Assembly: GCA_011389815.1 (NCBI GenBank)
Contig: JAABTP010000027.1
Location: forward strand, 1 to 36,616
Source: Desulfobulbaceae bacterium
GTDB lineage: Bacteria > Desulfobacterota > Desulfobulbia > Desulfobulbales > Desulfobulbaceae
Direction of reading: 5' to 3'
DNA length: 36,616 nucleotides
The number at the start of each line of letters is the position of its first letter. Positions within the stretch are counted from its first letter, which is position 1. Shown one piece after another: positions 30,656 to 36,616 of the stretch. The notes under the pieces are model-generated. The model searched no databases. It saw only the letters and a list, made by a program, of their open reading frames with translations, and was not told the DNA's origin. A program made the position numbers and the translations under genes.

Positions 30656-31996
30656 ATGACACAACAACACACTCGCAAATCATTTGTCCTGGATACCAAC
30701 GTGATCCTGCATGATTCATCCTGTATCAATCATTTTGACGAGCATGACATCATCGTCCCAATTACGGTACTGGAAGAGCTTGATCATTTCAAAAAAGGCA
30801 ACCAGAGTATCAACTTTCATGCCCGAGAATTTGTCCGCTCTCTGGATGAACTGAGTTCCAACAAACTCTTCAACGGTGGAGTTCCTTTGGGAGAAGGTAA
30901 GGGACGCCTCTCCATTAAACTGGAGCAGGAACCTCATCCTGAATTACGGCGCCATTTCCCGGCTTCTGCAAAACCGGATCACCAGATCCTCAATATCTGC
31001 TATACCTTATATAAGGAAAACCCAGACCATATATTTATTCTGGTCACCAAGGACGTGAATCTGCGCATGAAGGCCAGAGCAGTAGGCCTGATGGCAGAAA
31101 ACTACATCACCGATCATGTTAAAGATTTAGGATCCCTGTATACCGGCACCCGCATTATTGATGAAAGTCCCTTTGGCCTGATTGATGAACTGCATACCAG
31201 TGAGGAAATGCCGGCAAATGATCTGGATGTGCCCCAGGACAACCCGTTAACAGCTAACGAATTTATCATCCTGCGTGAAGCCAATAAATCTGCCCTGGCA
31301 ACCTACCATTCCGGAGAAAATAAGGTACAAATTGTCCGCAAACATAAAGTCTGTGGTATCCTGCCGCGTAATGCTGAGCAGACCTTTGCGGTCCATGCCC
31401 TGTGCAATACCGAGGTCCCCTTAGTCACGGTCAGTGGCAAGGCCGGAACCGGTAAAACCCTGCTGGCCCTGGCATCTGCTTTAGAGCAACGGCAAAATTA
31501 CCGCCAAATCATGCTGGCCCGCCCTGTGGTGCCGCTTTCTAATAAAGACCTTGGTTTTCTACCAGGCGATATCCAGTCAAAGATTGGCCCTTATATGCAG
31601 CCTCTTTATGACAATTTGGCCGTTATCCGAAACCAGTTTCAGGAAAAGAGCAAGATGCACCAGAAGATTCAGGATCTGCTGGAGGAGAAAAAACTGATCA
31701 TTGAGCCGCTGGCCTACATCCGGGGCAGGAGCCTGGTCAAGATGTATATTATCATAGATGAAGCCCAAAACCTGACCCCTCATGAGGTAAAAACGATTAT
31801 CACCCGCGCTGGAGAAAACACCAAGATCGTCTTTACCGGTGATGTCCATCAGATTGATCATCCCTACCTGGATTCCCAGTCCAATGGCCTGAGCTTTCTG
31901 ATTGAAAAAATGCGGGGCCAGCATCTCTACTCCCATATCACCCTGGAAAAGGGTGAACGCTCAACTCTTTCCATGCTGGCCAGTGAGTTGCTGTAG
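30656..31996 (+). CDS. PIN domain-PhoH ATPase fusion
   Basis: A 446-residue two-domain protein of the PhoH2/YlaK type. The N-terminal PIN domain (residues about 8-150) shows FVLDTNVILHD with the first catalytic Asp, then ITVLEELDHFK, and LVTKDVNLRMKA with a later acidic pair, as in RNases. The C-terminal PhoH domain has Walker A GKAGTGKT at 261-268 and Walker B YIIIDEAQN with Asp368 and Glu369, plus VFTGDVHQID. Known homologues unwind and cut RNA. I chose the ATG at 30656 because GGGGG lies 5-6 bases upstream, rather than the GTG at 30644. Confidence 0.93.
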   Translation: MTQQHTRKSFVLDTNVILHDSSCINHFDEHDIIVPITVLEELDHFKKGNQSINFHAREFVRSLDELSSNKLFNGGVPLGEGKGRLSIKLEQEPHPELRRHFPASAKPDHQILNICYTLYKENPDHIFILVTKDVNLRMKARAVGLMAENYITDHVKDLGSLYTGTRIIDESPFGLIDELHTSEEMPANDLDVPQDNPLTANEFIILREANKSALATYHSGENKVQIVRKHKVCGILPRNAEQTFAVHALCNTEVPLVTVSGKAGTGKTLLALASALEQRQNYRQIMLARPVVPLSNKDLGFLPGDIQSKIGPYMQPLYDNLAVIRNQFQEKSKMHQKIQDLLEEKKLIIEPLAYIRGRSLVKMYIIIDEAQNLTPHEVKTIITRAGENTKIVFTGDVHQIDHPYLDSQSNGLSFLIEKMRGQHLYSHITLEKGERSTLSMLASELL

Positions 31997-32102
31997 CCCT
32001 CTGCGTGAAAACTCTGTGCAAAGATGTACCTCACCCGCCCGTTCGCCATTCTCCTTCCTCCCTTGGTGAACGGGCACTTCCCTGATCCTTTGACAAGCAG
32101 GT

Positions 32103-32147
32103 AAAAAAAATCCCTTGGCCAAACCTGAACATTGACCAAGGGATTTT
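32103..32147. terminator. Bidirectional terminator between phoH and the acidic-protein gene
   Basis: The arms AAAATCCCTTGG and CCAAGGGATTTT pair perfectly over 12 bases. On the minus strand the stem is followed by a run of eight T, so it ends the acidic-protein transcript well; on the plus strand four T of the stem could serve phoH. Upstream, CCCGTTC/GAACGGG near 32037-32071 may form another hairpin. Confidence 0.8.
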
Positions 32148-32196
32148 CAAAATAAAGCCATTAATGCATTAAACGGCATGCTGCATCAAGCAGAAC

Positions 32197-32568
32197 CTAC
32201 TCTGCGTCAGGAGCCTCTTCTTCAACCTCGTCCTCGGCTTCACTGTCGTCCCCTTCTTCATCCATCATGTCAGAGGAATCTTCATCACTCTCTTCATCGA
32301 TTTCTTCGAGAGCTTCTTCCTCACCAGCGTTATCCATACCATCTTCAGCAGCTACTTCATCTTTTTCCTCCTCACCCATAGCATTTGCTACAGCCTCACC
32401 GGCTTTTTCCTTAGCAGTCGCCGTAGCAGCATCCGCAGCACTGTCAACAACTGCTGAAGCAGTATCGCCAACAGCTTTAACTACATCGGAGGCAGAGGCG
32501 GTCACGCTTACACACAGTGAAAACAGGACAACCATTACAAAAGATAGAATACCTTTTACGTTCTTCAT
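32197..32568 (-). CDS. Exported highly acidic low-complexity protein
   Basis: A 123-residue protein with a clear signal peptide (SFVMVVLFSLCVSVTASA, cleavage after residue 27 or so). An Ala/Val/Asp-rich amphipathic helix follows (VVKAVGDTASAVVDSAADAA), then an acidic tail from residue 65 where 34 of 59 residues are Asp or Glu. There are no cysteines in the mature part. GGAG lies 8 bases before the ATG at 32568. I do not recognise a family. Possible roles are calcium or cation binding, or an electrostatic partner of basic exported proteins; this is speculation. Confidence 0.82.
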   Translation of the reverse strand: MKNVKGILSFVMVVLFSLCVSVTASASDVVKAVGDTASAVVDSAADAATATAKEKAGEAVANAMGEEEKDEVAAEDGMDNAGEEEALEEIDEESDEDSSDMMDEEGDDSEAEDEVEEEAPDAE

Positions 32569-32814
32569 AAAGAAACTCCAAAAACTTTAATAAAAAAAAC
32601 AGTAGTGCATACAAAGAGGTTCTCACCGTGATAACCCTCTGATCACCTTCCTGGATAAAGTCTATCAGGAACACCAGTCAGATGATTACTGAATAGTATA
32701 TAATATAAAAAAACTTTTGTCAGTAAATAACGTCATGCGCAACCCCTCAATGCCACTTAAAAAACCACTTTTTCTTGCCAAATCCTTCCGCATTAACCAA
32801 TATTTTTATGTGTC

Positions 32815-33549
32815 CTACAATGTATCGCAAAGGAACGTCAGTAGCTTCCGGGACTTTCGCTTAAACTCCTTCCGGGAAAACCGTGGCTGCCAGGGCTGTC
32901 GCCAAACTTCATCGGAAATCAACATGGCTGCTGCCAATTCAACTCCTCTGAAGCTTGCGACCGAGCAGAGGGCGGAAAACTCCATATCCACCCCATAGAT
33001 TCCCTGGTTCGCATATTCAGTAATCTTGGCTTGGGTTTCCCGATACGGAGCATCTGTAGTCCAGATCTTTCCTTGGTGAAAAGGAATATCCGCTACATCC
33101 AGAATAGTTCCCAGATGCGAGCACAGGGCGGAAGAAGGGAGTACCACCCTGCCCTGCTCTGCCTGGTCTTGGTAATGGCGACTGGTTCCTTCTTCAGAGA
33201 GTGCCTCCGTAGGCAGGAACACATCCATCACCCGCAGATCCTCTTGCAAGGAACCACACCAACCATAAAGGATAACCTTCTTCGCACCCAAGGCGATCAT
33301 TTTTTCCAGACACATGACCGCCATCGGAGCACCAACAGCAGGGCCTGCCAAGAAAAGTTTCTCTGAATAATAAAGGTTGGAGTGAAAAAGAAAGGCGCGT
33401 TGCATCTGCGTCTCTTTAGCATAGGCAGCCAAGACAGGGGCCTCTGCAGGATTAACAGCTAGGATACCGATCTCCGGAAGAAGCGGCTCTCCCCTACCGC
33501 ATTCTGGGTTGATAATACAGTCCTGCGCGCTGTGTGCTGTCTTAGCCAA
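32815..33549 (-). CDS. Nucleoside phosphorylase-like protein, start disturbed
   Basis: A protein of up to 244 residues from the PNP/UDP phosphorylase family, which cleaves nucleosides with phosphate. Recognisable parts are IGILAVNPAEAPVLAAYA, LAGPAVGAPMAVMCLEKMIA, KKVILYGWCGSL, and the base/ribose-binding YGVDMEFSALCSVA. The natural start is unclear: the only start codon ahead of the domain is a TTG at 33549 without a ribosome binding site, and the frame continues upstream into the stump of an ABC ATPase (33550-33597). The gene may be translated as a remnant of a fusion or may have lost its start. Nucleoside specificity cannot be told. Confidence 0.75.
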   Translation of the reverse strand: MAKTAHSAQDCIINPECGRGEPLLPEIGILAVNPAEAPVLAAYAKETQMQRAFLFHSNLYYSEKLFLAGPAVGAPMAVMCLEKMIALGAKKVILYGWCGSLQEDLRVMDVFLPTEALSEEGTSRHYQDQAEQGRVVLPSSALCSHLGTILDVADIPFHQGKIWTTDAPYRETQAKITEYANQGIYGVDMEFSALCSVASFRGVELAAAMLISDEVWRQPWQPRFSRKEFKRKSRKLLTFLCDTL

Positions 33550-33597
33550 TTCCGGGTTGTGGGTGACAAGGATGGTGGTCTGATTCTGTGAAAAGAA
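33550..33597 (-). pseudogene. C-terminal stump of an ABC transporter ATPase
   Basis: In frame with the phosphorylase and directly upstream, the sequence encodes TTILVTHNPELAKTAH (running into 33510s). This is the conserved switch/H-loop end of LolD/MacB-type ABC ATPases, with the H-loop His. A TAA at 33598-33600 closes the frame. The rest of the ATPase is missing; the pilin cassette begins 45 bases further on. Confidence 0.65.
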
Positions 33598-33623
33598 TTA
33601 ATGTCCGCAACTCGACAGCTCGT

Positions 33624-33647
33624 TAAAACCGAAGACAACGGATTTTA
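33624..33647 (-). terminator. Weak terminator-like hairpin at the end of the pilin operon
   Basis: AAAATCCG and CGGTTTT pair around a seven-base loop on the minus strand and overlap the stop codon of the last pilin gene. The stem is short and partly A/T. Confidence 0.35.
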
Positions 33648-34175
33648 ATAACGACAGCTCATGGGCAGATGACGGAGCAGAACATCTGTTTTGTTTTCTC
33701 CCTGCACGGTCATACCCTCGGGCACTGAAGCCCGACCGACCACCCAGGCAATCGGCACTGTCGGCGCATCTTCGACAACAGCGGGACGCAGGCTGACTGT
33801 TTTGCCGACAATGTTTTTATTTGCCCTGTTGCCGAGGCTGATATTGATCACGCCGCCTTGGCCCACCGTTAGGCCGGTCACATAATTACCGACAATTTTT
33901 TCTGCCGGAGGCAGTCCTGCGGCGACATTGTCCATCGGCAACTGCTGTGTTTCCTTGTAATACTCCTCCACACCCTTTTGGGCGAATTCCGCCATATTGA
34001 ACGCCTCTTCAAGCTGCGTTCTGATCACCCGGTCCTGATAGGACGGGATGGCGATAGTGGAAAGGATGCCCATGATCGCGATGACAATCATCAGTTCAAT
34101 CAGGGTGAATCCCTGCCTGCTCCCGATCATTTTTCCGACCATTTTGCTGTTCTTGACGATCAGTATCCTGCTCAT
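33645..34175 (-). CDS. Type IV pilin, PilA-like, lacking one disulfide Cys
   Basis: A 176-residue prepilin. The leader ends in SRQG and the mature protein starts FTLIELMIVIAIMGILSTIA with Glu5, the canonical prepilin peptidase site and membrane helix. The end of the protein (IAWVVGRASVPEGM, LPMSCRY) matches the usual pilin pattern, in which WVCG and the last SCR Cys form the disulfide loop. Here the first Cys is Val, leaving a single Cys. The ATG at 34175 has AGGA about 7 bases upstream; the leader is long (22 residues). Last gene of the cassette, 15 bases after the pilC-like gene. Confidence 0.92.
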   Translation of the reverse strand: MSRILIVKNSKMVGKMIGSRQGFTLIELMIVIAIMGILSTIAIPSYQDRVIRTQLEEAFNMAEFAQKGVEEYYKETQQLPMDNVAAGLPPAEKIVGNYVTGLTVGQGGVINISLGNRANKNIVGKTVSLRPAVVEDAPTVPIAWVVGRASVPEGMTVQGENKTDVLLRHLPMSCRY

Positions 34176-34190
34176 CCTGTCATCCTCAGG

Positions 34191-35213
34191 TTATATTGCG
34201 TCGGCCATCGTGAAAATCGGCAGATACATGCTGACAACCAGCACGCCGACCAACAAGCCAATAATAATTAAAACCAGTATGTCCAGCATGCCTATTTTCT
34301 TTGTCGCGACTCTGCTGATATTTCTGCTGTAAAAGGTCGCCGCCTCGCCCATTGCCGCACCGAGCCGCTCCTCTGTCTTGGCTGCCGCCGCTGCCTGGAT
34401 CAGCATTTCCGGGAACAGGCCGCTTTGCCGCATCTGCGCCGACAGATCGGAAATGCCTACCGTCCGGTCGGCCAGTCCTTTGAGCAGGGCGGAATAATGG
34501 GGATTCATGACAGACTCGGCAGCACCTGCAAGCGATTCCCTGAAGGAAAAACCTGCGGTGACCAGCAGCGAGAAATATTGGGCGAATTGGGCCGCCGCTA
34601 TATTGCGCAGGAGCGGGCCGATCACCGGCAGTTTTTCGGCTGTCCGGTGAAACAGCATTCTTGCGCCTGCCAGCAAGGCGACAAAAGCAAGCAGGGACAG
34701 AAGCGGATTGCTCGTAACCGGCCTGCTGATTCCGACAACCAGCTCGGTCAGTGCGGGCAGGGAGCCACCCATGCTGGCGAACATCTCTTCAAAAACCGGG
34801 ATGACAAAAATCAACAAAAGAAAGGCGATGAGACCGGTTATGCTTAAAACAAGCAGCGGATACCACAGCACTGAGCGCAGAAGAGCTGTTCCCGTGACTC
34901 CGACGGCTACGAATTGCTCCTCTGTTTCAGCGGCCTGCTGCAGCATGTCGGCTTTCTGAACATCAGGTAGCCCAGAAGTCAGTATTTTGCGCAATGCGGC
35001 ATTGAAAATATCCTCATGCCGATGCAGGCACTCGGCAAAAGAAACGCCGCCTGCCATCTCTTTTTCTATTTTTCCGGCAATTCTGCCGATCTTCGGCATG
35101 TCCTTCTCCAGCCGCAATACTGTCACCGCTTCCGGCAACGAGGCTCCCGCCTTGAGCAGCACCGCCACCTGCCGATACAACGTGCTACGTTCCCTCAGGG
35201 ACAATCGTGTCAT
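34191..35213 (-). CDS. PilC/GspF-type inner membrane platform protein
   Basis: A 340-residue type II secretion F domain protein that forms the membrane base for pilus assembly. Two T2SSF modules are seen. The first (YRQVAVLLKAGASLPEAVTV, residues about 13-120) is followed by a membrane segment. The second begins FAQYFSLLVTAGFSFRESLA and ends at the C-terminal helix ILVLIIIGLLVGVLVVSMYL. The hallmark Leu-rich start and GG(V/I) motif (MAGGVSFAECL) are present. It is shorter than standard PilC (about 400). GGAG lies 7 bases before the ATG. It is flanked on both sides by pilin genes, with no pilB in view. Confidence 0.9.
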   Translation of the reverse strand: MTRLSLRERSTLYRQVAVLLKAGASLPEAVTVLRLEKDMPKIGRIAGKIEKEMAGGVSFAECLHRHEDIFNAALRKILTSGLPDVQKADMLQQAAETEEQFVAVGVTGTALLRSVLWYPLLVLSITGLIAFLLLIFVIPVFEEMFASMGGSLPALTELVVGISRPVTSNPLLSLLAFVALLAGARMLFHRTAEKLPVIGPLLRNIAAAQFAQYFSLLVTAGFSFRESLAGAAESVMNPHYSALLKGLADRTVGISDLSAQMRQSGLFPEMLIQAAAAAKTEERLGAAMGEAATFYSRNISRVATKKIGMLDILVLIIIGLLVGVLVVSMYLPIFTMADAI

Positions 35214-35233
35214 CAGCTTCTCCGCTTATTTGT

Positions 35234-35725
35234 TTATTTCAGGACAGCAGGAATATATTTGTCGTCAAGATCGGTGCGGTCAATACCATACACCTTCCAA
35301 CCATTTCCGCCCGCTGTCCTGCCGTAAACCCAGTGAACCGCTCCGGTCGGATCATCATCCTGCACCACAGGACGCATAGTCAGAGTTTTTCCTGAAATAC
35401 GTCTGGAATCGTTAAAGGTGATCTGGACAGCACCATGTTCAATGGAAATAGTCTGTTTTTTCGGTAACGATTCATAATACAACGAAGAGCTGTCCTGCAC
35501 GGCCGATGCTGACAGTGCCTGCGCTGTATTTTTAGGAAATTCACCGTGCAGGGCAAGATAGATGAGACTGTCTTGCTTGGCGGAATAAAAAACACCTGTG
35601 ATCGCGCCCATCACCTCGGCCTTGAACAGAGCAATCTGATACGATCTGACCGCAAGGACAGACAGCAACGCGATAATGACAACTACAAGAAGAAGTTCCG
35701 CAGTATATCGCCTAATGTCGGACAT
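35234..35725 (-). CDS. Pilin-like protein with degenerate prepilin site
   Basis: A 163-residue pilin-like protein. The N-terminus has a short basic leader (MSDIRR) and the hydrophobic helix ELLLVVVIIALLSVLAV, but Gly-1 and the Phe-Thr-Leu-Ile-Glu box are replaced by RRYTAELLL, so prepilin peptidase may not cut it. The C-terminal pattern LTMRPVVQDDDPTGAVHWVY matches the neighbouring pilins, but both disulfide Cys of the family are missing (WVYG and IPAVLK). A strong ribosome binding site (AAGGAG) lies 6 bases before the ATG at 35725. Probably a minor pilin or a non-polymerising regulator. Confidence 0.82.
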   Translation of the reverse strand: MSDIRRYTAELLLVVVIIALLSVLAVRSYQIALFKAEVMGAITGVFYSAKQDSLIYLALHGEFPKNTAQALSASAVQDSSSLYYESLPKKQTISIEHGAVQITFNDSRRISGKTLTMRPVVQDDDPTGAVHWVYGRTAGGNGWKVYGIDRTDLDDKYIPAVLK

Positions 35726-35737
35726 ATCCTGCTCCTT

Positions 35738-36130
35738 TCACTTTATTGAAGAGTTCTCTTCTTCCCAAGTGACTGGGCCGGTCGGATCATCCTTGCCGAC
35801 AACAGGATGCAGGGTGATGGTCACGCCGCTCTGCCTGCTGTCCTCTCTGTACTTTATTTCAATATTTCCGTTGCTCACTTTGATGCTGCCCACATATTTT
35901 CCCCGGATTGCCTCAGGCAGACCGAGAGCGGCATTATCCGCCGGAAACACGCTGCGATGATCATAATATTCCATCACTTCCCTGCGCACAGGCTGGGAGA
36001 GCGCATAGCCTTCACAGAGAAAGGCCTTATCCCGATAGGCAATGAAGTTCGGGATGGCCACTGCGGCAAGAATTCCAATAACAGCTATGACAACAGTCAG
36101 TTCAATCAGGGTGAAGCCTTTATTGTTCAT
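35738..36130 (-). CDS. Short type IV pilin, first gene of the cassette
   Basis: A 130-residue prepilin with the very short leader MNNKG and the mature start FTLIELTVVIAVIGILAAVA, which has Glu5. The C-terminal domain matches its paralogues in ITLHPVVGKDDPTGPVTW but stops soon after (EEENSSIK), with no C-terminal Cys. Cys and Asp-rich loops are absent; a single Cys is in FLCEGY. I chose the ATG at 36130 because GGAG lies 10 bases upstream and the leader then fits; the open frame reaches 36250. It is 12 bases ahead of the next pilin-like gene. Confidence 0.9.
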   Translation of the reverse strand: MNNKGFTLIELTVVIAVIGILAAVAIPNFIAYRDKAFLCEGYALSQPVRREVMEYYDHRSVFPADNAALGLPEAIRGKYVGSIKVSNGNIEIKYREDSRQSGVTITLHPVVGKDDPTGPVTWEEENSSIK

Positions 36131-36616
36131 CAGCGTGTTCTCCGAAAAAATAATTGCAAGCGTGAAAGCGCAATCATGCTTTTTATGCCGATAACCTGTC
36201 AAAAAAACCGGCTTAAAGAAAGGGATACCATATTGCCGTTCTGTCCGCAAGTTTTTCAGCTTCTTGCAGGAGAGAAAGACTGCCGGGCGATCCTGCCGTC
36301 GCGCTGCTTAAGCAAGCATGTTTTATAAATACATGCCGGGATGTATTGTGGTTGCATTACGTTATCCTTTCCAACCGATATGAGCTGCACTAATTCTGTC
36401 AATTACGGAGGCGGGCAATCAGCTCCCCACAGCTATGGCAACGACAATAAACAATACCAAGCTGACAAGAAAGACAAAAACCGCCACTTCCCAGAAAATA
36501 CAACTGAGAGAGAGGCCCAGAGCTGTAAGCGAACCCCGTAACGTAACCGTTCACCCCCCTCATTCCACACAAAAAAAGATTGGACAAAAAAAGAAGATCA
36601 CGATAGTTTAAGGGTC
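36131..36616. other. Gene-free stretch upstream of the pilin cassette
   Basis: No gene is convincing in these 486 bases. It should contain the promoter of the minus-strand pilin operon, but I cannot pick a clear -35/-10 or sigma54 site. A 62-codon minus-strand frame (36399-36587) and an overlapping frame that would encode a hydrophobic segment compete with each other, and neither has a start with ribosome binding site. Confidence 0.4.
36306..36336. promoter_or_regulatory. Two palindromes upstream of the pilin operon
   Basis: GCTTAAGC (36306-36313) is a perfect 8-base palindrome, and GCATGT/ACATGC (36316-36321 and 36331-36336) pair around an A/T-rich 9-base core. Together they lie about 180 bases upstream of the first pilin start, a plausible place for a regulator site. 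Nothing identifies the regulator. Confidence 0.3.

Noticed and set aside
36399-36587. Small Cys-rich minus-strand frame and an overlapping hydrophobic frame
   Set aside because: Two competing frames, no ribosome binding site, and the hydrophobic one lacks a start codon; not supportable as a gene from sequence alone.

Overview
The window is a chromosomal segment from a Gram-negative bacterium. It carries exported proteins with Sec signal peptides, a periplasmic c-type cytochrome, a type IV pilin cassette and a GGDEF/EAL c-di-GMP protein. The gene mix (low-potential cytochrome c, several zinc-ribbon proteins, an Rpn nuclease, small toxin-antitoxin modules, the style of valS, trpA and YgiQ) reminds me of the Desulfobulbales within the Desulfobacterota, including the cable-bacteria relatives. 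That placement is an impression from protein style, not a computed result.

Layout: (1) 1-1900, an orphan BrnA-like antitoxin with an unknown partner and a methyltransferase. (2) 2014-3797, trpA followed at once by an Rpn-family nuclease and then a second, diverged copy of the last 26 codons of trpA. (3) 3850-8974, a two-hairpin repeat and then a minus-strand cell-envelope/polysaccharide operon: nucleotidyltransferase, two DUF218 proteins, and a DUF4838 glycosidase-like exported protein. (4) 9069-13603, valS with promoter and terminator, a small cytochrome c, and a SpoU/TrmH methyltransferase. (5) 13769-18929, plus strand: a zinc-ribbon/TSCPD protein, a zinc-ribbon PAS-GGDEF-EAL protein, an exported protein with four 20-residue Cys/His repeats, and a GT2-GtrA glycosyltransferase. 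(6) 18998-24851, a minus-strand five-gene Hsp70 module: membrane-anchored helical-repeat protein, J-like protein with a degenerate HPD, divergent GrpE, DnaK-like Hsp70, and a translationally coupled zinc-ribbon protein. (7) 25092-25364, a 21-bp tandem repeat open on both strands. (8) 25427-32147, nadD-proA, a Phd/RelE-type toxin-antitoxin pair, a gene remnant, a YgiQ radical SAM protein, and PIN-PhoH. (9) 32197-36336, an acidic exported protein, a nucleoside phosphorylase fused in frame to the stump of an ABC ATPase, and a compact pilin/PilC cassette without a visible pilB.

The most likely undescribed system is the Hsp70 module in region 6. It carries its own J-like protein and exchange factor, a large membrane-anchored repeat protein as the likely client adaptor, and a coupled zinc-ribbon partner. 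Next in interest are the trpA/Rpn arrangement, which looks like an insertion that rebuilt the end of its host gene, the four-repeat exported Cys/His protein, and the pilin trio that has lost its disulfide cysteines. All functional statements rest on reading translated sequence by eye; no database search was run.
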